Shown here one piece after another: positions 15,027-21,736 of a stretch of 29,821 nt of DNA. The stretch lies in the IMG/VR virus record IMGVR_UViG_3300022209_000011, positions 1-29,821 of that record. One strand, given 5' to 3'. A program made the position numbers and the translations under genes. The stretch is from a virus. The notes beneath the pieces were generated by a model. It searched no databases, was not told the DNA's origin, and worked only from the letters and a program-made list of their open reading frames with translations. Within the stretch, counting starts at the first letter, position 1. Each line of letters begins with the position of its first letter.

Positions 15027-17170
15027 CGCCATGGGTCGCCAACCTGGGATGGGCCTATTTCCCGGGCGCCAGCTATGCCGGCGCGCTGGCCATCGGCTCA
15101 ACAATTCTGGCGGTCACGGCCTATAACATTCGAAAAGCCAACGACCTTAAAGACAACAACTTCGGCAAGTCACCGGGCCAGCAGCTGATTGTCCGATCGA
15201 CCACGGCCGCGCGAAATATTGTATACGGCCAGGCCGAAGTGGGCGGGGTCATTACCTACCAGAACACGCGCGGCATCGATAACCAGACGATGGATATGGA
15301 AGTGATTCACACGGGCCATGAAATCGAGGGCTTTGTGGCGTGGCGATTCGACAATCGAGAAGTGCCGATTGCTGACGTCGACGATATCAACGCAAGCCCC
15401 GCCGGCAATGGCGCGGTCAATGCCGATACCAACTCGCACGCCTTCGGCCCGCCTCATTCGACGTCAGTCATGTTCTTGCGCGGCTGGCTCGGCACGGCAA
15501 CTCAAGGCGAAGACAATGCGCTGTCTGGTAATTACTCGGAGATCACCACGACGCACCGGCACCGGAGCTGTGCGCGATCGGTGCTGCGCTTCGACCTGGC
15601 CTTCGGGACTGAGCAAGTCTGGGACGGCGGGATGCCGCGCGCGATCACGGCCGTCATCAAGGGAAAGAAAGTCTATGACCCGCGATTAGATTCGACCTTT
15701 ACGGGCGACTGGGGCACCGGGTCGGGATCGCACCGGGTGGCCACGCCGGGCACCTGGGAGTGGTCCGACAATCCCGCGCTGATATGGGCCGACTATCGGA
15801 TCGACGCCGTGCTGGGGCCGGGCTGGGACTCAGGCCGGATCGATTACAACTCGGTGGCCGAGGCGGCCGACCTTTGCGATGAGCTGGTGGACATTCCGCC
15901 GGCGGGCTCGCCGGCCACTCAAGAGAAGCGCTTCACCTGTAATTGCGTACTTGATACCGGCATGACGCCACGGGAAAGCATCGAGGTCATTCTGGCATCG
16001 ATGGCCGGCAACGAGCGGCAGTTTGGCGGCACGTGGCACGTGTACGCCAGCGCGTATGAGGCGACCAGCTTCACGCTTGATGAGGACGACTTCATCGGCG
16101 CCGTGGAGTTCAGAAAGCAGCCGCTGACGGCTGATCGCTATAACACGGTGCGCGGCTATTACTTTGACCCGGATCGAGAATACAAGCAGAGCCCTTTTCT
16201 GCAGGTTCAAGACTCGACCCTGTTATCGACTCGCGACAGCTCCCGCGAGCTCTTCGCCGAATTGAAACTTCACGCGACCAACAGCGAATATATGGCGCAG
16301 CGCCTGGCCTATCGTCACTTGAACCAGGCCGACAATACCGGCCTGCTGGTTGCGCTGCTGAACTATAAAGCGGCCGATATGCGGGTCGGCAATACTGTCT
16401 CGATCACGCTGGACGAAATCGGCTGGGCGGCGAAGGTGTTCCGGGTCATGCAAATACGCTTTGTGCCGACTCAGGGCTTCGAGGTCACGCTTAAAGAGGA
16501 TTCGAGCGCGGCCTATGCCGACCCGGCCGTCGGCGATTACGCGACCCGCACTGCGGCGGGCGTCGTGGTCTTTCCGGCTATCCGCCGGCCGGAACCAGGC
16601 GCAGGCGTGGCCGGCGATTCCGTGGTGTCCGATCCGTGGTTCATCCGGCGGGCAGCCATCGGCGATGATTACACGGTCTATGACCCGGCCTATTGCTGGA
16701 CATTCACGCAACTGACGCCGGGCGCAGGCGAGCATACCGCTGACATTATTGACACCGGTGGCGTGGTCGGTGGCGTGCTGCAGGTCAGTCTGGATGCCTC
16801 GGCGGCTGCATCTTCCGTACTATTCGGCGTTCCGAATGGGGAGCCGATGTTCTTTGAGGGTGAGCAGTTTCGATTAAATCTAAAAATTCGACGGGTCAGC
16901 GGGTCGCCGACAGCCGGCACTATGGCGATCGGCACCAGCTCGCTGAATGCCGATAAGGTGACGGGCGTGGCGCAGACCTTCGCGTCGATATCGGCGGCCA
17001 CCGTAGCGGCCTGGACGGCCAACGAATGGCAATTCCTCGAGTACACCAACGCGCCAAACGTGAGCGGCCAGACGTCGATCTATGTGGTGCCGAGGGCCAA
17101 CTTCGACTCGAACTTTGACGCGGATACGGAACTCGAAATCGATATGTTCAACCTGACTCGGGTGTCTTAA
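15014..17170 (+). CDS. Tail tip attachment protein, gpJ-like
   Basis: A 718-residue protein that begins with GTG and overlaps the previous gene by 13 bases. The first 570 residues follow the gpJ/Phage-tail_3 type pattern: an N-terminal hydrophobic segment (YAGALAIGSTILAVTAYNIR), then SPGQQLIVRSTTAARNIVYG, YDPRLDSTFTGDWGTGSGSH, NPALIWADYRI, FTCNCVLDTGMTPRESIEVI and MAQRLAYRHLNQADNTGLLV. The final 140 residues (from AYCWTFTQLTPGAGEH) read like a jelly-roll sugar-binding domain (EGEQFRLNLKIRRVSG). It is the central tip of the tail, probably with its own receptor-binding domain. Confidence 0.9.
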   Translation: MPAVAPWVANLGWAYFPGASYAGALAIGSTILAVTAYNIRKANDLKDNNFGKSPGQQLIVRSTTAARNIVYGQAEVGGVITYQNTRGIDNQTMDMEVIHTGHEIEGFVAWRFDNREVPIADVDDINASPAGNGAVNADTNSHAFGPPHSTSVMFLRGWLGTATQGEDNALSGNYSEITTTHRHRSCARSVLRFDLAFGTEQVWDGGMPRAITAVIKGKKVYDPRLDSTFTGDWGTGSGSHRVATPGTWEWSDNPALIWADYRIDAVLGPGWDSGRIDYNSVAEAADLCDELVDIPPAGSPATQEKRFTCNCVLDTGMTPRESIEVILASMAGNERQFGGTWHVYASAYEATSFTLDEDDFIGAVEFRKQPLTADRYNTVRGYYFDPDREYKQSPFLQVQDSTLLSTRDSSRELFAELKLHATNSEYMAQRLAYRHLNQADNTGLLVALLNYKAADMRVGNTVSITLDEIGWAAKVFRVMQIRFVPTQGFEVTLKEDSSAAYADPAVGDYATRTAAGVVVFPAIRRPEPGAGVAGDSVVSDPWFIRRAAIGDDYTVYDPAYCWTFTQLTPGAGEHTADIIDTGGVVGGVLQVSLDASAAASSVLFGVPNGEPMFFEGEQFRLNLKIRRVSGSPTAGTMAIGTSSLNADKVTGVAQTFASISAATVAAWTANEWQFLEYTNAPNVSGQTSIYVVPRANFDSNFDADTELEIDMFNLTRVS

Positions 17171-17559
17171 TGAAAAAAATCGCACTGATCCTAGGGCTTT
17201 TCTGCATTGCACAGACGGCAGCGGCCGACCTAATCAGCGAAGTGGGCGGCGGGTATAAGCTCGCGACGACTTCACTGGTGCTCAAGCCCGGCTGCACTGA
17301 CGTCATTCCGCGCGGCCCGGTGGTCGACGATCCGAAAAGCGAGCACTACCAGCGCGGCACCGCATCTTGCGGCGGCGACAATCCCGTGTTTATCGGCTGG
17401 CCGATCGCGTGGCAGTCCGATCGGTCGGGGCCGTTTAACTATCGCGTGGGCTGGTTCCATATGTCGCACTGGTTCGACGGCGGCGCCGATCGCGAGGCGC
17501 ACATGGATTGCCTTTGTGCAACGGTTACCATCAACTGGTCGAAGCGCAAAAAGAAGTGA
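17170..17559 (+). CDS. Secreted protein of unknown function, after gpJ
   Basis: A 129-residue protein with a clear Sec signal peptide: MKKIALILGLFCIAQTAAAD, with a likely cleavage after AAA or AAD. The mature part has several Cys residues (GCTDVIP, TASCGGDN, DCLCATV) and a closing GWFHMSHWFDGGADREAHMD segment. The spacing of cysteines suggests periplasmic disulfides. It follows the tail tip gene with an ATG in the TAATG overlap and ends in a GTGA overlap with the endolysin. No function is established; the location after gpJ recalls superinfection-exclusion genes such as cor in some lambdoid phages, but no sequence similarity is claimed. Confidence 0.7.
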   Translation: MKKIALILGLFCIAQTAAADLISEVGGGYKLATTSLVLKPGCTDVIPRGPVVDDPKSEHYQRGTASCGGDNPVFIGWPIAWQSDRSGPFNYRVGWFHMSHWFDGGADREAHMDCLCATVTINWSKRKKK

Positions 17560-18005
17560 CGCTCTACGACTTCGCGCAGGTTTTTGTTGGCACCGAAGAG
17601 GTCGCGGGCGATGCCGATAATCCATTTATTCGCTGGTGTCATGCGTCGACGACGATGGGCGAGCAGGCCGACTCGGTGCCGTGGTGCAGTTCATTCCTTA
17701 ATCGACTCTGCTGGATGCTCCGCTTACCGCGATCCAACTCAGCACTAGCCCGGTCCTGGCTGAGCGTGGGCGTGCCGGTCTTGGGGCCGACCGATCAGGC
17801 TCGCGCGGGTTATGACGTCGTAGTCATCAAGCGTGGCGTCGGCGATCAGCCCGGACCGGAGAACATGACCGCACCCGGGCACGTCGGCTTATTTGCTGGG
17901 TTTGAAGGCGGCGACGTCTTGATCCTCGGCGGCAATCAGTCGGATGCTGTTAATATAAAGCGCTTCTCGAGGGGTCGGATATTAGGGATTCGGCGGCTGG
18001 CATGA
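17556..18005 (+). CDS. Endolysin, TIGR02594/NlpC-like
   Basis: A 149-residue protein with GTG start in a four-base overlap. It carries a catalytic-type cysteine in VPWCSSFLNR (C44), a histidine in APGHVGLFAGF (H109) and an asparagine in LGGNQSDAV (N127), a Cys-His-Asn layout that fits NlpC/P60 or TIGR02594-family amidases/endopeptidases. Predicted to cut the peptide crosslinks of peptidoglycan at the end of infection. No signal peptide or membrane anchor is seen, so release depends on the holin. Followed immediately by membrane proteins. Confidence 0.85.
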   Translation: MTLYDFAQVFVGTEEVAGDADNPFIRWCHASTTMGEQADSVPWCSSFLNRLCWMLRLPRSNSALARSWLSVGVPVLGPTDQARAGYDVVVIKRGVGDQPGPENMTAPGHVGLFAGFEGGDVLILGGNQSDAVNIKRFSRGRILGIRRLA

Positions 18006-18118
18006 ATAAGCATGTTGAACGAATGACGGGATCGGTTCTGACGCTGCTGGCGCTGGCCGTCGTGGCTTGGTTTATGTTCGGCTGGGTCATTCCGGTCATT
18101 TTTTCGCCAAGGATGTAG
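18002..18118 (+). CDS. 38-residue one-pass membrane protein, lysis region
   Basis: A very short gene that starts in an ATGA overlap with the endolysin stop. The product begins MNKHVERMTGSVLTLLALAV and continues through a hydrophobic segment of about 20 residues (LTLLALAVVAWFMFGWVIPV) to a short FSPRM end. It ends two bases before the 3TM holin gene. A small transmembrane protein here is probably a lysis accessory or antiholin-type product; sequence alone does not show which. Confidence 0.7.
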   Translation: MNKHVERMTGSVLTLLALAVVAWFMFGWVIPVIFSPRM

Positions 18119-18120
18119 CC

Positions 18121-18516
18121 ATGGGAATACTTCAAAAACTGATCGGTGGCGGCGGCACGCCAGCCATCGGGGCCATCGGTAACGTCATCGGCACGGTATT
18201 CGAGGGCAAGGGCCAGAAGCTGAGCCACGAGGAAATCATGGCCAAGCTGGCCATGAGCCCGACGCTGGCCATGCAGGAAATGTCGAAAATCGAGGCGGGT
18301 CACCGATCCGTGTTTGTGGCGGGCTGGCGCCCAGCGATCGGCTGGGTCTGTGCGTCGGGCCTGCTCTTCTCTTTCGTCATCAATCCCGTGCTGCAATGGG
18401 TCACCAGCAATCCCGGCCCGGAGATGCCGACGGCGATAATGACCACGATGGTCACGACCTTGCTCGGCCTGGGCGGGCTTCGAACCGTCGAAAAGCTGCA
18501 GGGTAAAGCAAAGTAG
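18121..18516 (+). CDS. Holin, 3TM_holin family
   Basis: A 131-residue membrane protein whose ATG is two bases after the previous stop; an in-frame upstream ATG at 18067 is inside the neighbouring gene and is not used. Opens MGILQKLIGGGGTPAIGAIG, then an acidic helix (KLSHEEIMAKLAMSPTLAMQ), SVFVAGWRPAIGWVCASGLL, a NPVLQWVTSN segment and a final MTTMVTTLLGLGGLRTVEK. This WRPAIGW pattern and the hydrophobic segments are diagnostic of Holin_3TM. The holin times host lysis by permeabilising the inner membrane for the endolysin. Confidence 0.9.
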   Translation: MGILQKLIGGGGTPAIGAIGNVIGTVFEGKGQKLSHEEIMAKLAMSPTLAMQEMSKIEAGHRSVFVAGWRPAIGWVCASGLLFSFVINPVLQWVTSNPGPEMPTAIMTTMVTTLLGLGGLRTVEKLQGKAK

Positions 18517-18519
18517 AAC

Positions 18520-18535
18520 TGTCAAGTAGTTGACA
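18520..18535. promoter_or_regulatory. Palindrome TGTCAA-N4-TTGACA in lysis region
   Basis: A perfect 6-bp inverted repeat with a 4-bp spacer (gtag), in the 78-bp gap between the holin gene and the next small membrane protein. The nine-base word ACTGTCAAG that includes the left arm recurs at 24522-24530 in the early divergent control region. No good -10 hexamer sits at 17 bp from the right arm; TATACT occurs 23 bp away. An operator is the likeliest reading; a promoter is weakly supported. Confidence 0.4.
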
Positions 18536-18594
18536 CAAGCGGCAGGGCAGGGCGCGGCTATACTTGGCTCCACGAACAATGGCAAAGGGTCGGC

Positions 18595-18891
18595 ATGGTT
18601 GATGATCGATCGGACTGGCACTTAGATAGGCGGGTCACTGTCGGCCTGATTGGCACGCTGATATTGCAAACGGCGGCGCTCGGAGTATGGGCCGGCACTA
18701 TAACGCTCAGGGTGACCAACCTCGAGGACCGGCAAATCGAACACGTCTCAGAGCCCGCGCATCGGCCGATGGCGACCGAGGTCGCGGCAATGGGCGCGCG
18801 CCAGTCTCTTATACTGTCCCGGCAGGAAATGATTCTAAACGCCATCGAAGAGCTGCGGAGAACCTACCGTGATTCGAATCAGGGTAGGTGA
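18595..18891 (+). CDS. Small membrane protein, lysis region (holin/spanin-like)
   Basis: A 98-residue product with a transmembrane helix at about residues 15-35 (TVGLIGTLILQTAALGVWAG) preceded by DWHLDRRV and followed by a charged, helical C-terminal half (NLEDRQIEHVSEPAHRPMAT, LSRQEMILNAIEELRRTYRD). One helix plus a cytoplasmic or periplasmic coiled-coil is common among small phage proteins next to holin genes, and the W-x-x-D-x-R start is seen in such proteins. Either a second holin or a spanin component; not resolved. Overlaps the following gene. Confidence 0.6.
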   Translation: MVDDRSDWHLDRRVTVGLIGTLILQTAALGVWAGTITLRVTNLEDRQIEHVSEPAHRPMATEVAAMGARQSLILSRQEMILNAIEELRRTYRDSNQGR

Positions 18892-19288
18892 CAATGAGTA
18901 TTCGCTCGCACGAATCGGCGGCGGCGCGGTGGCGATAGTCGCCACACTATCGGCCCTGATTGCCTACGGCGCGAACATCACCGGTATGTTGCCGGCGGTA
19001 GCCTGGAAAACTCAAGCCGGCCACGAAGCGGATATCGCAGACGTCAGAGCCGAGCTTGGCGATCTCGAGATCATGGCGCAGGAAAGCGAGAAGGCCATCA
19101 TCGGCGCGATCGGAAACCTGCGCGATGAATGGAAGTGTGACGAATACAAAGAAGAGCTCGACGTCTTACTGGCCAAGGTCGACGCCGGCACGGCCACGGC
19201 TCAGGATGAAGAGCGGATTCGGATACTACGCCAGAAAATGGGGCCGATCTCAGATGACGGCTTGAATTGCGCCCAGTTTGAGGACTGA
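18869..19288 (+). CDS. Membrane-anchored coiled-coil protein, possible i-spanin
   Basis: A 139-residue product starting with GTG. An N-terminal strand (IRIRVGDNEYSLARIGG) leads to a hydrophobic segment (GGAVAIVATLSALIAYGANI) and a long charged region (ADIADVRAELGDLEIMAQES, then KEELDVLLAKVDAGTATAQD) with two Cys residues (KCDEYKEE, NCAQF). A single membrane anchor with a long coiled-coil tail is compatible with an inner-membrane spanin, the component that bridges to the outer membrane during lysis. No lipoprotein partner with a lipobox is found nearby, so this is tentative. Last gene of the rightward late operon. Confidence 0.55.
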   Translation: MIRIRVGDNEYSLARIGGGAVAIVATLSALIAYGANITGMLPAVAWKTQAGHEADIADVRAELGDLEIMAQESEKAIIGAIGNLRDEWKCDEYKEELDVLLAKVDAGTATAQDEERIRILRQKMGPISDDGLNCAQFED

Positions 19289-19308
19289 CTCTCTACGGCA
19301 GGCCCCTA

Positions 19309-19704
19309 CTATGCTTCGTCTCGAACCTTAACGTGCGGGCACTCTCTCGTATAGCCGCCACCGCAAGTGCAGCCCTCGCATGGCTCTGGCAACCCTTCGG
19401 GAGAAGTTACGCGTTCTTCTAAGGCAGTGGGCAAAATACTCCGCGCCAATTCGTACATAACTTGGACCCCCTCGCCGGGATCGGGCGATCCTTTCTCGCG
19501 ATGCAGCATGCCGATATATTTTCTGGCCCTTCCCATGCTCGATTTCAGCGCCTTAATCTCCTGGCTCTGCTCGTACAGGCCGTCCTGCTGCATGGAGATC
19601 AGGTCTGCGGCTCGTTTGCACAAATCGCCTATAGAATCGCAACTATGTTCTTCAGTTGAAGCCCTAAGCAACTCCACTGTATTCGCTTTGCATGGCTCAG
19701 TCAT
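19309..19704 (-). CDS. Early protein with C-terminal Cys cluster, unknown
   Basis: Last (3'-most) gene of the leftward early operon; 131 residues. The middle is helical (SQEIKALKSSMGRARKYIGM). The C-terminal end holds CEGCTCGGGYTRECPH, four Cys and a His in a compact cluster that could bind zinc. The stop lies 20 bp from the end of the rightward late operon, so the two transcripts converge. Start overlaps the upstream gene by eight bases. No function is assigned. Confidence 0.65.
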   Translation of the reverse strand: MTEPCKANTVELLRASTEEHSCDSIGDLCKRAADLISMQQDGLYEQSQEIKALKSSMGRARKYIGMLHREKGSPDPGEGVQVMYELARSILPTALEERVTSPEGLPEPCEGCTCGGGYTRECPHVKVRDEA

Positions 19705-20086
19705 TGTCTGTTCCTTGTAGTGCTTGCCTTGCTGCCATACCTCGGTCCTTTTCGGCCAGTCCAGCTCGGTGTACGCCCATGCTGGTAATATATTGGCCTG
19801 GTTTCCAATTAGCAGGATCGGAATACCATTCCAAAGCCTCCCTCAACCTATCCCGCTCTGCTTCAACCGAGACTAGTTTGGACGATTGATTAAGCTGTGC
19901 AGCAATGAACTCTGCGTATCGCATCCGTTCAGCGTTATCCGCAAAGTCGCCATGACACTTAATCATTACGTCATGCTGTTGAGCGTTCATCATCTGGCAG
20001 AGTAGCCCGCGATCCTTCAGGGCTGCCAGCGCCGCATCTTCTTCGCCTTCTGCGACTAGCCCGCATAAAAACCTATATTCATCCAT
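19697..20086 (-). CDS. Early protein, Ead/Ea22-like helical pattern
   Basis: A 129-residue product when started at ATG 20086 (behind GCGAGG); a longer reading in the same frame would add 24 residues of poor text. The C-terminal part has RDRLREALEWYSDPANWKPG, a pattern widely seen in phage early proteins of the Ead/Ea22 type, and DNAERMRYAEFIAAQL earlier. Function of such proteins is not known. The gene sits inside the chain of overlapping early genes and overlaps the next one by eight bases. Confidence 0.65.
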   Translation of the reverse strand: MDEYRFLCGLVAEGEEDAALAALKDRGLLCQMMNAQQHDVMIKCHGDFADNAERMRYAEFIAAQLNQSSKLVSVEAERDRLREALEWYSDPANWKPGQYITSMGVHRAGLAEKDRGMAARQALQGTDND

Positions 20087-20219
20087 CGGAATTGCCTCGC
20101 TCAGTCTCGGTTGGTTTTCGCATACGCTTCCGCGCGCACTCGGCGCACAGGTGCCCAAAGTTCAGCCAGCGCAACCAAGAAATAGGCTTTCGACAAGCAA
20201 AACAGACGCTAACGCTCAT
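20079..20219 (-). CDS. 46-residue zinc-ribbon protein
   Basis: A tiny gene from ATG 20219 to TGA 20079. The product contains CFACRKPIS and then CAECARKR, two CxxC pairs about 16 residues apart, i.e. a zinc ribbon. The C-terminal 15 residues are charged and basic (RMRKPTETERG). Overlaps its upstream neighbour's stop by about ten bases and its downstream neighbour's start by eight, as expected for a real operon member. Many small phage early proteins of this type bind host enzymes; no target is inferred here. Confidence 0.65.
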   Translation of the reverse strand: MSVSVCFACRKPISWLRWLNFGHLCAECARKRMRKPTETERGNSDG

Positions 20220-20316
20220 TGACTTCTCTCATCTCTTTTCTAATTCGGTATATCTTCCAATTCAGATAAGCGCGAACCAGATCAAGCACGATTAAAACCC
20301 ACAACGACCCATTCAA
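20209..20316 (-). CDS. 35-residue one-pass membrane protein
   Basis: Read from TTG 20316. A short hydrophobic segment (SLWVLIVLDLVRAYL) is followed by a basic cytoplasmic-type tail (WKIYRIRKEMREVNER), a common plan for small phage membrane proteins. No ATG is available in the frame and no ribosome site is evident, so the start is tentative. It may be translated by coupling to the 27-residue ORF at 20282-20365 that overlaps it. The stop overlaps the zinc-ribbon start. Confidence 0.4.
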   Translation of the reverse strand: MNGSLWVLIVLDLVRAYLNWKIYRIRKEMREVNER

Positions 20317-20365
20317 GGGATACGTCAGGAACGTCAGCTCGCTGTTGTGGGTTTTCGTAGCTCAT
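20282..20365 (-). CDS. 27-residue linking ORF
   Basis: ATG 20365 lies in an ATGA overlap with the stop of the 21-residue ORF before it. The product begins MSYENPQQRADVPDVSLEW and ends VVVGFNRA. Its 3' half overlaps the membrane-protein ORF at 20209-20316 in another frame, and both arms of a 12-bp inverted repeat fall inside it. It may be a real small protein, a leader that couples translation, or the first part of a frameshifted product; the sequence alone does not decide. Confidence 0.3.
   Translation of the reverse strand: MSYENPQQRADVPDVSLEWVVVGFNRA
20294..20355. repeat. 12-bp perfect inverted repeat with 38-bp spacer
   Basis: AAAACCCACAAC at 20294-20305 and its exact reverse complement GTTGTGGGTTTT at 20344-20355. 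On either strand the distal arm ends in TTTT, so it could act as a weak bidirectional terminator, an mRNA structure in the early operon, or a binding site pair. The spacer contains a smaller ACGT...ACGT pairing. It lies in the part of the early block with the weakest coding signal. Confidence 0.6.
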
Positions 20366-20427
20366 CTGCTGATTAGTTCACTGTATTCCGGCGTGTCTAC
20401 AAACTCAGTGTCGATAATGTATTTCAT
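20362..20427 (-). CDS. 21-residue peptide ORF
   Basis: ATG 20427 sits in a four-base overlap with the stop of the Cys-rich gene, with AAAGGAC placed as a ribosome site. The product is MKYIIDTEFVDTPEYSELIS plus R. The good ribosome site and tight coupling favour translation. Its short, acidic content gives no clue to function. It may have an inhibitory or regulatory role, or simply keep ribosomes on the mRNA. Confidence 0.4.
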   Translation of the reverse strand: MKYIIDTEFVDTPEYSELISR

Positions 20428-20675
20428 AAGTGTTTGTCCTTTGAGAGAAATGGATTCGGGTGAAACATCGTGCATCGCTTGTTCTCGATCCCGTCTCTCG
20501 GAATGAGTGTATGCAAGTAGCTGTCAGGCTTGTTGCACTCGTTATAGTTGTTCATCAGGTGAAGCAACCAGACCGTGCAGCCGCCATCATCTGGATTTGG
20601 CGGCCAATGAACGCACCGACTACAGTATTGCTCCTGATAGTCTCGCCCTGATTCGCCGTTCGGAAAATAGCCCAT
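20424..20675 (-). CDS. Cys-rich early protein, unknown
   Basis: An 83-residue product with the N-terminus MGYFPNGESGRDYQEQYCSR followed by CVHW, a GCTVW segment, NNYNECNK and RCTMFHP. The spaced cysteines look like a zinc-binding or disulfide-free metal site. The layout (start YFPNG, EQYCSRCVHW, later C-x-M-F) resembles small phage proteins I have seen in other genomes, without an assigned role. GAGGTAAG precedes the start. Downstream is the 21-residue ORF. Confidence 0.7.
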   Translation of the reverse strand: MGYFPNGESGRDYQEQYCSRCVHWPPNPDDGGCTVWLLHLMNNYNECNKPDSYLHTLIPRDGIENKRCTMFHPNPFLSKDKHL

Positions 20676-20706
20676 AACCGATTCTTACCTCGTCTCGCTC
20701 CCACAC

Positions 20707-20820
20707 TCACTCGGCCTGATCGCCGTATTTCTCCACGGTCAGCTTTGCCGCTGCTGCGCTGGCGTCACCGCACGAAAACCATGCAAGCACTCTGTCCATA
20801 TCTGTTACATGCTTAGTCAT
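20707..20820 (-). CDS. 37-residue PAPS-reductase-like N-terminal fragment
   Basis: Read from ATG 20820 to TGA 20707. Most of the 37-residue product matches the beginning of phage PAPS-reductase-family (PP-loop) proteins: VLAWFSCGDASAAAAKLTVE then KYGDQAE. The usual opening is a hydrophobic strand, S-C-G-A-A-S-A as the nucleotide-binding loop, then a helix and a K/D-rich turn. Here the protein stops after that turn; the expected remaining 150-250 residues are absent and do not continue in any frame downstream. It may be a decayed remnant or a deliberately minimal PP-loop peptide. The tidy start makes a small translated product possible. Confidence 0.55.
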   Translation of the reverse strand: MTKHVTDMDRVLAWFSCGDASAAAAKLTVEKYGDQAE

Positions 20821-20840
20821 TGTTTTCTCGCGTTCTCTCC

Positions 20841-21116
20841 CTAGGAAATTACCCGCAACTTTGGATCACGTCTTTCTGGTCTTTCGTGTAACCACGAATA
20901 GATGTGCTTGTGGTAATACGGATGGTTCATGGCTGTCATCAATGTACTAGTTGACTGGGCTACACACTTTCGCTCACCAATGCCATTTTCAAAAAGGTGG
21001 TAAGTGCAGTCAGCAATCTTTTCGTTGCTTCCTTCGCGGCAGTAATAGGCGTTTTCAGTGCGGATTAGTCTCCATCGGTTGCGGAGCTTTCGTCTGCGCC
21101 ACCATTCTCGTATCAC
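20841..21116 (-). CDS. Basic early protein, unknown
   Basis: A 91-residue, strongly basic N-terminus (MIREWWRRRKLRNRWRLIRT) is followed by a central part with three Cys (YYCREGS, ADCTYH, ERKCVAQ) and a C-terminal HERPERRDPKLRVIS. The high charge suggests nucleic acid or membrane contact; no domain is recognised. Starts in an ATGA overlap with the preceding zinc-finger gene. Twenty bases separate it from the PP-loop fragment. Confidence 0.6.
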   Translation of the reverse strand: MIREWWRRRKLRNRWRLIRTENAYYCREGSNEKIADCTYHLFENGIGERKCVAQSTSTLMTAMNHPYYHKHIYSWLHERPERRDPKLRVIS

Positions 21117-21358
21117 TGGCCCGAATCCTCAGGCAGTGGATTGACTCGCTCAGTCAGTGCCGTATTCACAATCTTGTAGGTCCCTTCCGGGACCATCGCA
21201 GCGGCATCGATGATTCTGGCGATCTCGGCCAGCGACAGGTTGCGAAGGTTGTTTAGTATGTTGCCGCATCGTGCGCAGGCATCATCTTTGCCGACTATTA
21301 GCTTACACGTCTCCCCGCAGAACCGGCATTTGCCTGTGAAAAACGATACGTGACTCAT
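21113..21358 (-). CDS. Zinc-ribbon early protein
   Basis: An 81-residue protein with CRFCGETC near residue 11 and CARCGNIL near residue 28, i.e. a four-Cys zinc ribbon, followed by a helical segment (LSLAEIARIIDAAAMVPEGT). The ribbon would be expected to bind nucleic acid or a host protein. Overlaps its neighbours by four bases on each side (ATGA), so it is part of a tightly coupled unit. Confidence 0.7.
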   Translation of the reverse strand: MSHVSFFTGKCRFCGETCKLIVGKDDACARCGNILNNLRNLSLAEIARIIDAAAMVPEGTYKIVNTALTERVNPLPEDSGQ

Positions 21359-21597
21359 TCGGAACTGCCTTCTCTCGGCAGTGACTTGGCCTTAGCCATA
21401 ACATCAAGCCTGAACTGATCGCATAGTGCAGCCAGTACGTCATCAGACAACTCTGACAGGTGGTACTTCGGAGCCTCTTTGAATCCATCTTGTCGGCGTC
21501 CTGGCGGAACCTCCTGAATTACATAGTTCGGCACTCGGAAAGGCTTGAGGTCTACGGTATTTTTAATCATCGGTACTGTCTCCGCCGGCTCTTTCAT
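21355..21597 (-). CDS. Early protein, unknown
   Basis: An 80-residue product with a hydrophobic-then-charged pattern: NTVDLKPFRVPNYVIQEVPP, a basic GRRQDGFKEAPK, then LSELSDDVLAALCDQFRLDV. Similar short phage proteins exist with the KPFRVPNYV-like stretch, but their role is unknown to me. Four-base overlaps with both neighbours point to coordinated expression. Confidence 0.65.
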   Translation of the reverse strand: MKEPAETVPMIKNTVDLKPFRVPNYVIQEVPPGRRQDGFKEAPKYHLSELSDDVLAALCDQFRLDVMAKAKSLPREGSSE

Positions 21598-21731
21598 TCT
21601 TCATCCCTCGGGCAATACTCAAAGCCAATCGTCGACGGCCGATCGACGACAATGGGAAAGATTGGCAGCTGCGTATAGCCGACCACCACGCCGGTAATCA
21701 GTGACAGCAAGCAGGCAAGGCTAGTTCTCAT
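21594..21731 (-). CDS. 45-residue membrane or secreted peptide
   Basis: From ATG 21731. The start MRTSLACLLSLITGVVVGYT is a signal-peptide-like or membrane-anchor segment with one Cys, then a short exposed part (PIFPIVVDRPSTIGFEYCPR). The stop overlaps the next start by four bases. Five bases separate the start from the stop of the SSB-like gene. Such mini-membrane proteins are common in phage early operons and may act on the host envelope. Confidence 0.55.
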   Translation of the reverse strand: MRTSLACLLSLITGVVVGYTQLPIFPIVVDRPSTIGFEYCPRDEE

Positions 21732-21736
21732 TGCGA

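Noticed and set aside
18530-18576. Sigma70 promoter TTGACA...TATACT before 18595
   Set aside because: The spacing is 23 bp, well outside the usual 16-18 bp, so only an operator-like palindrome is reported.
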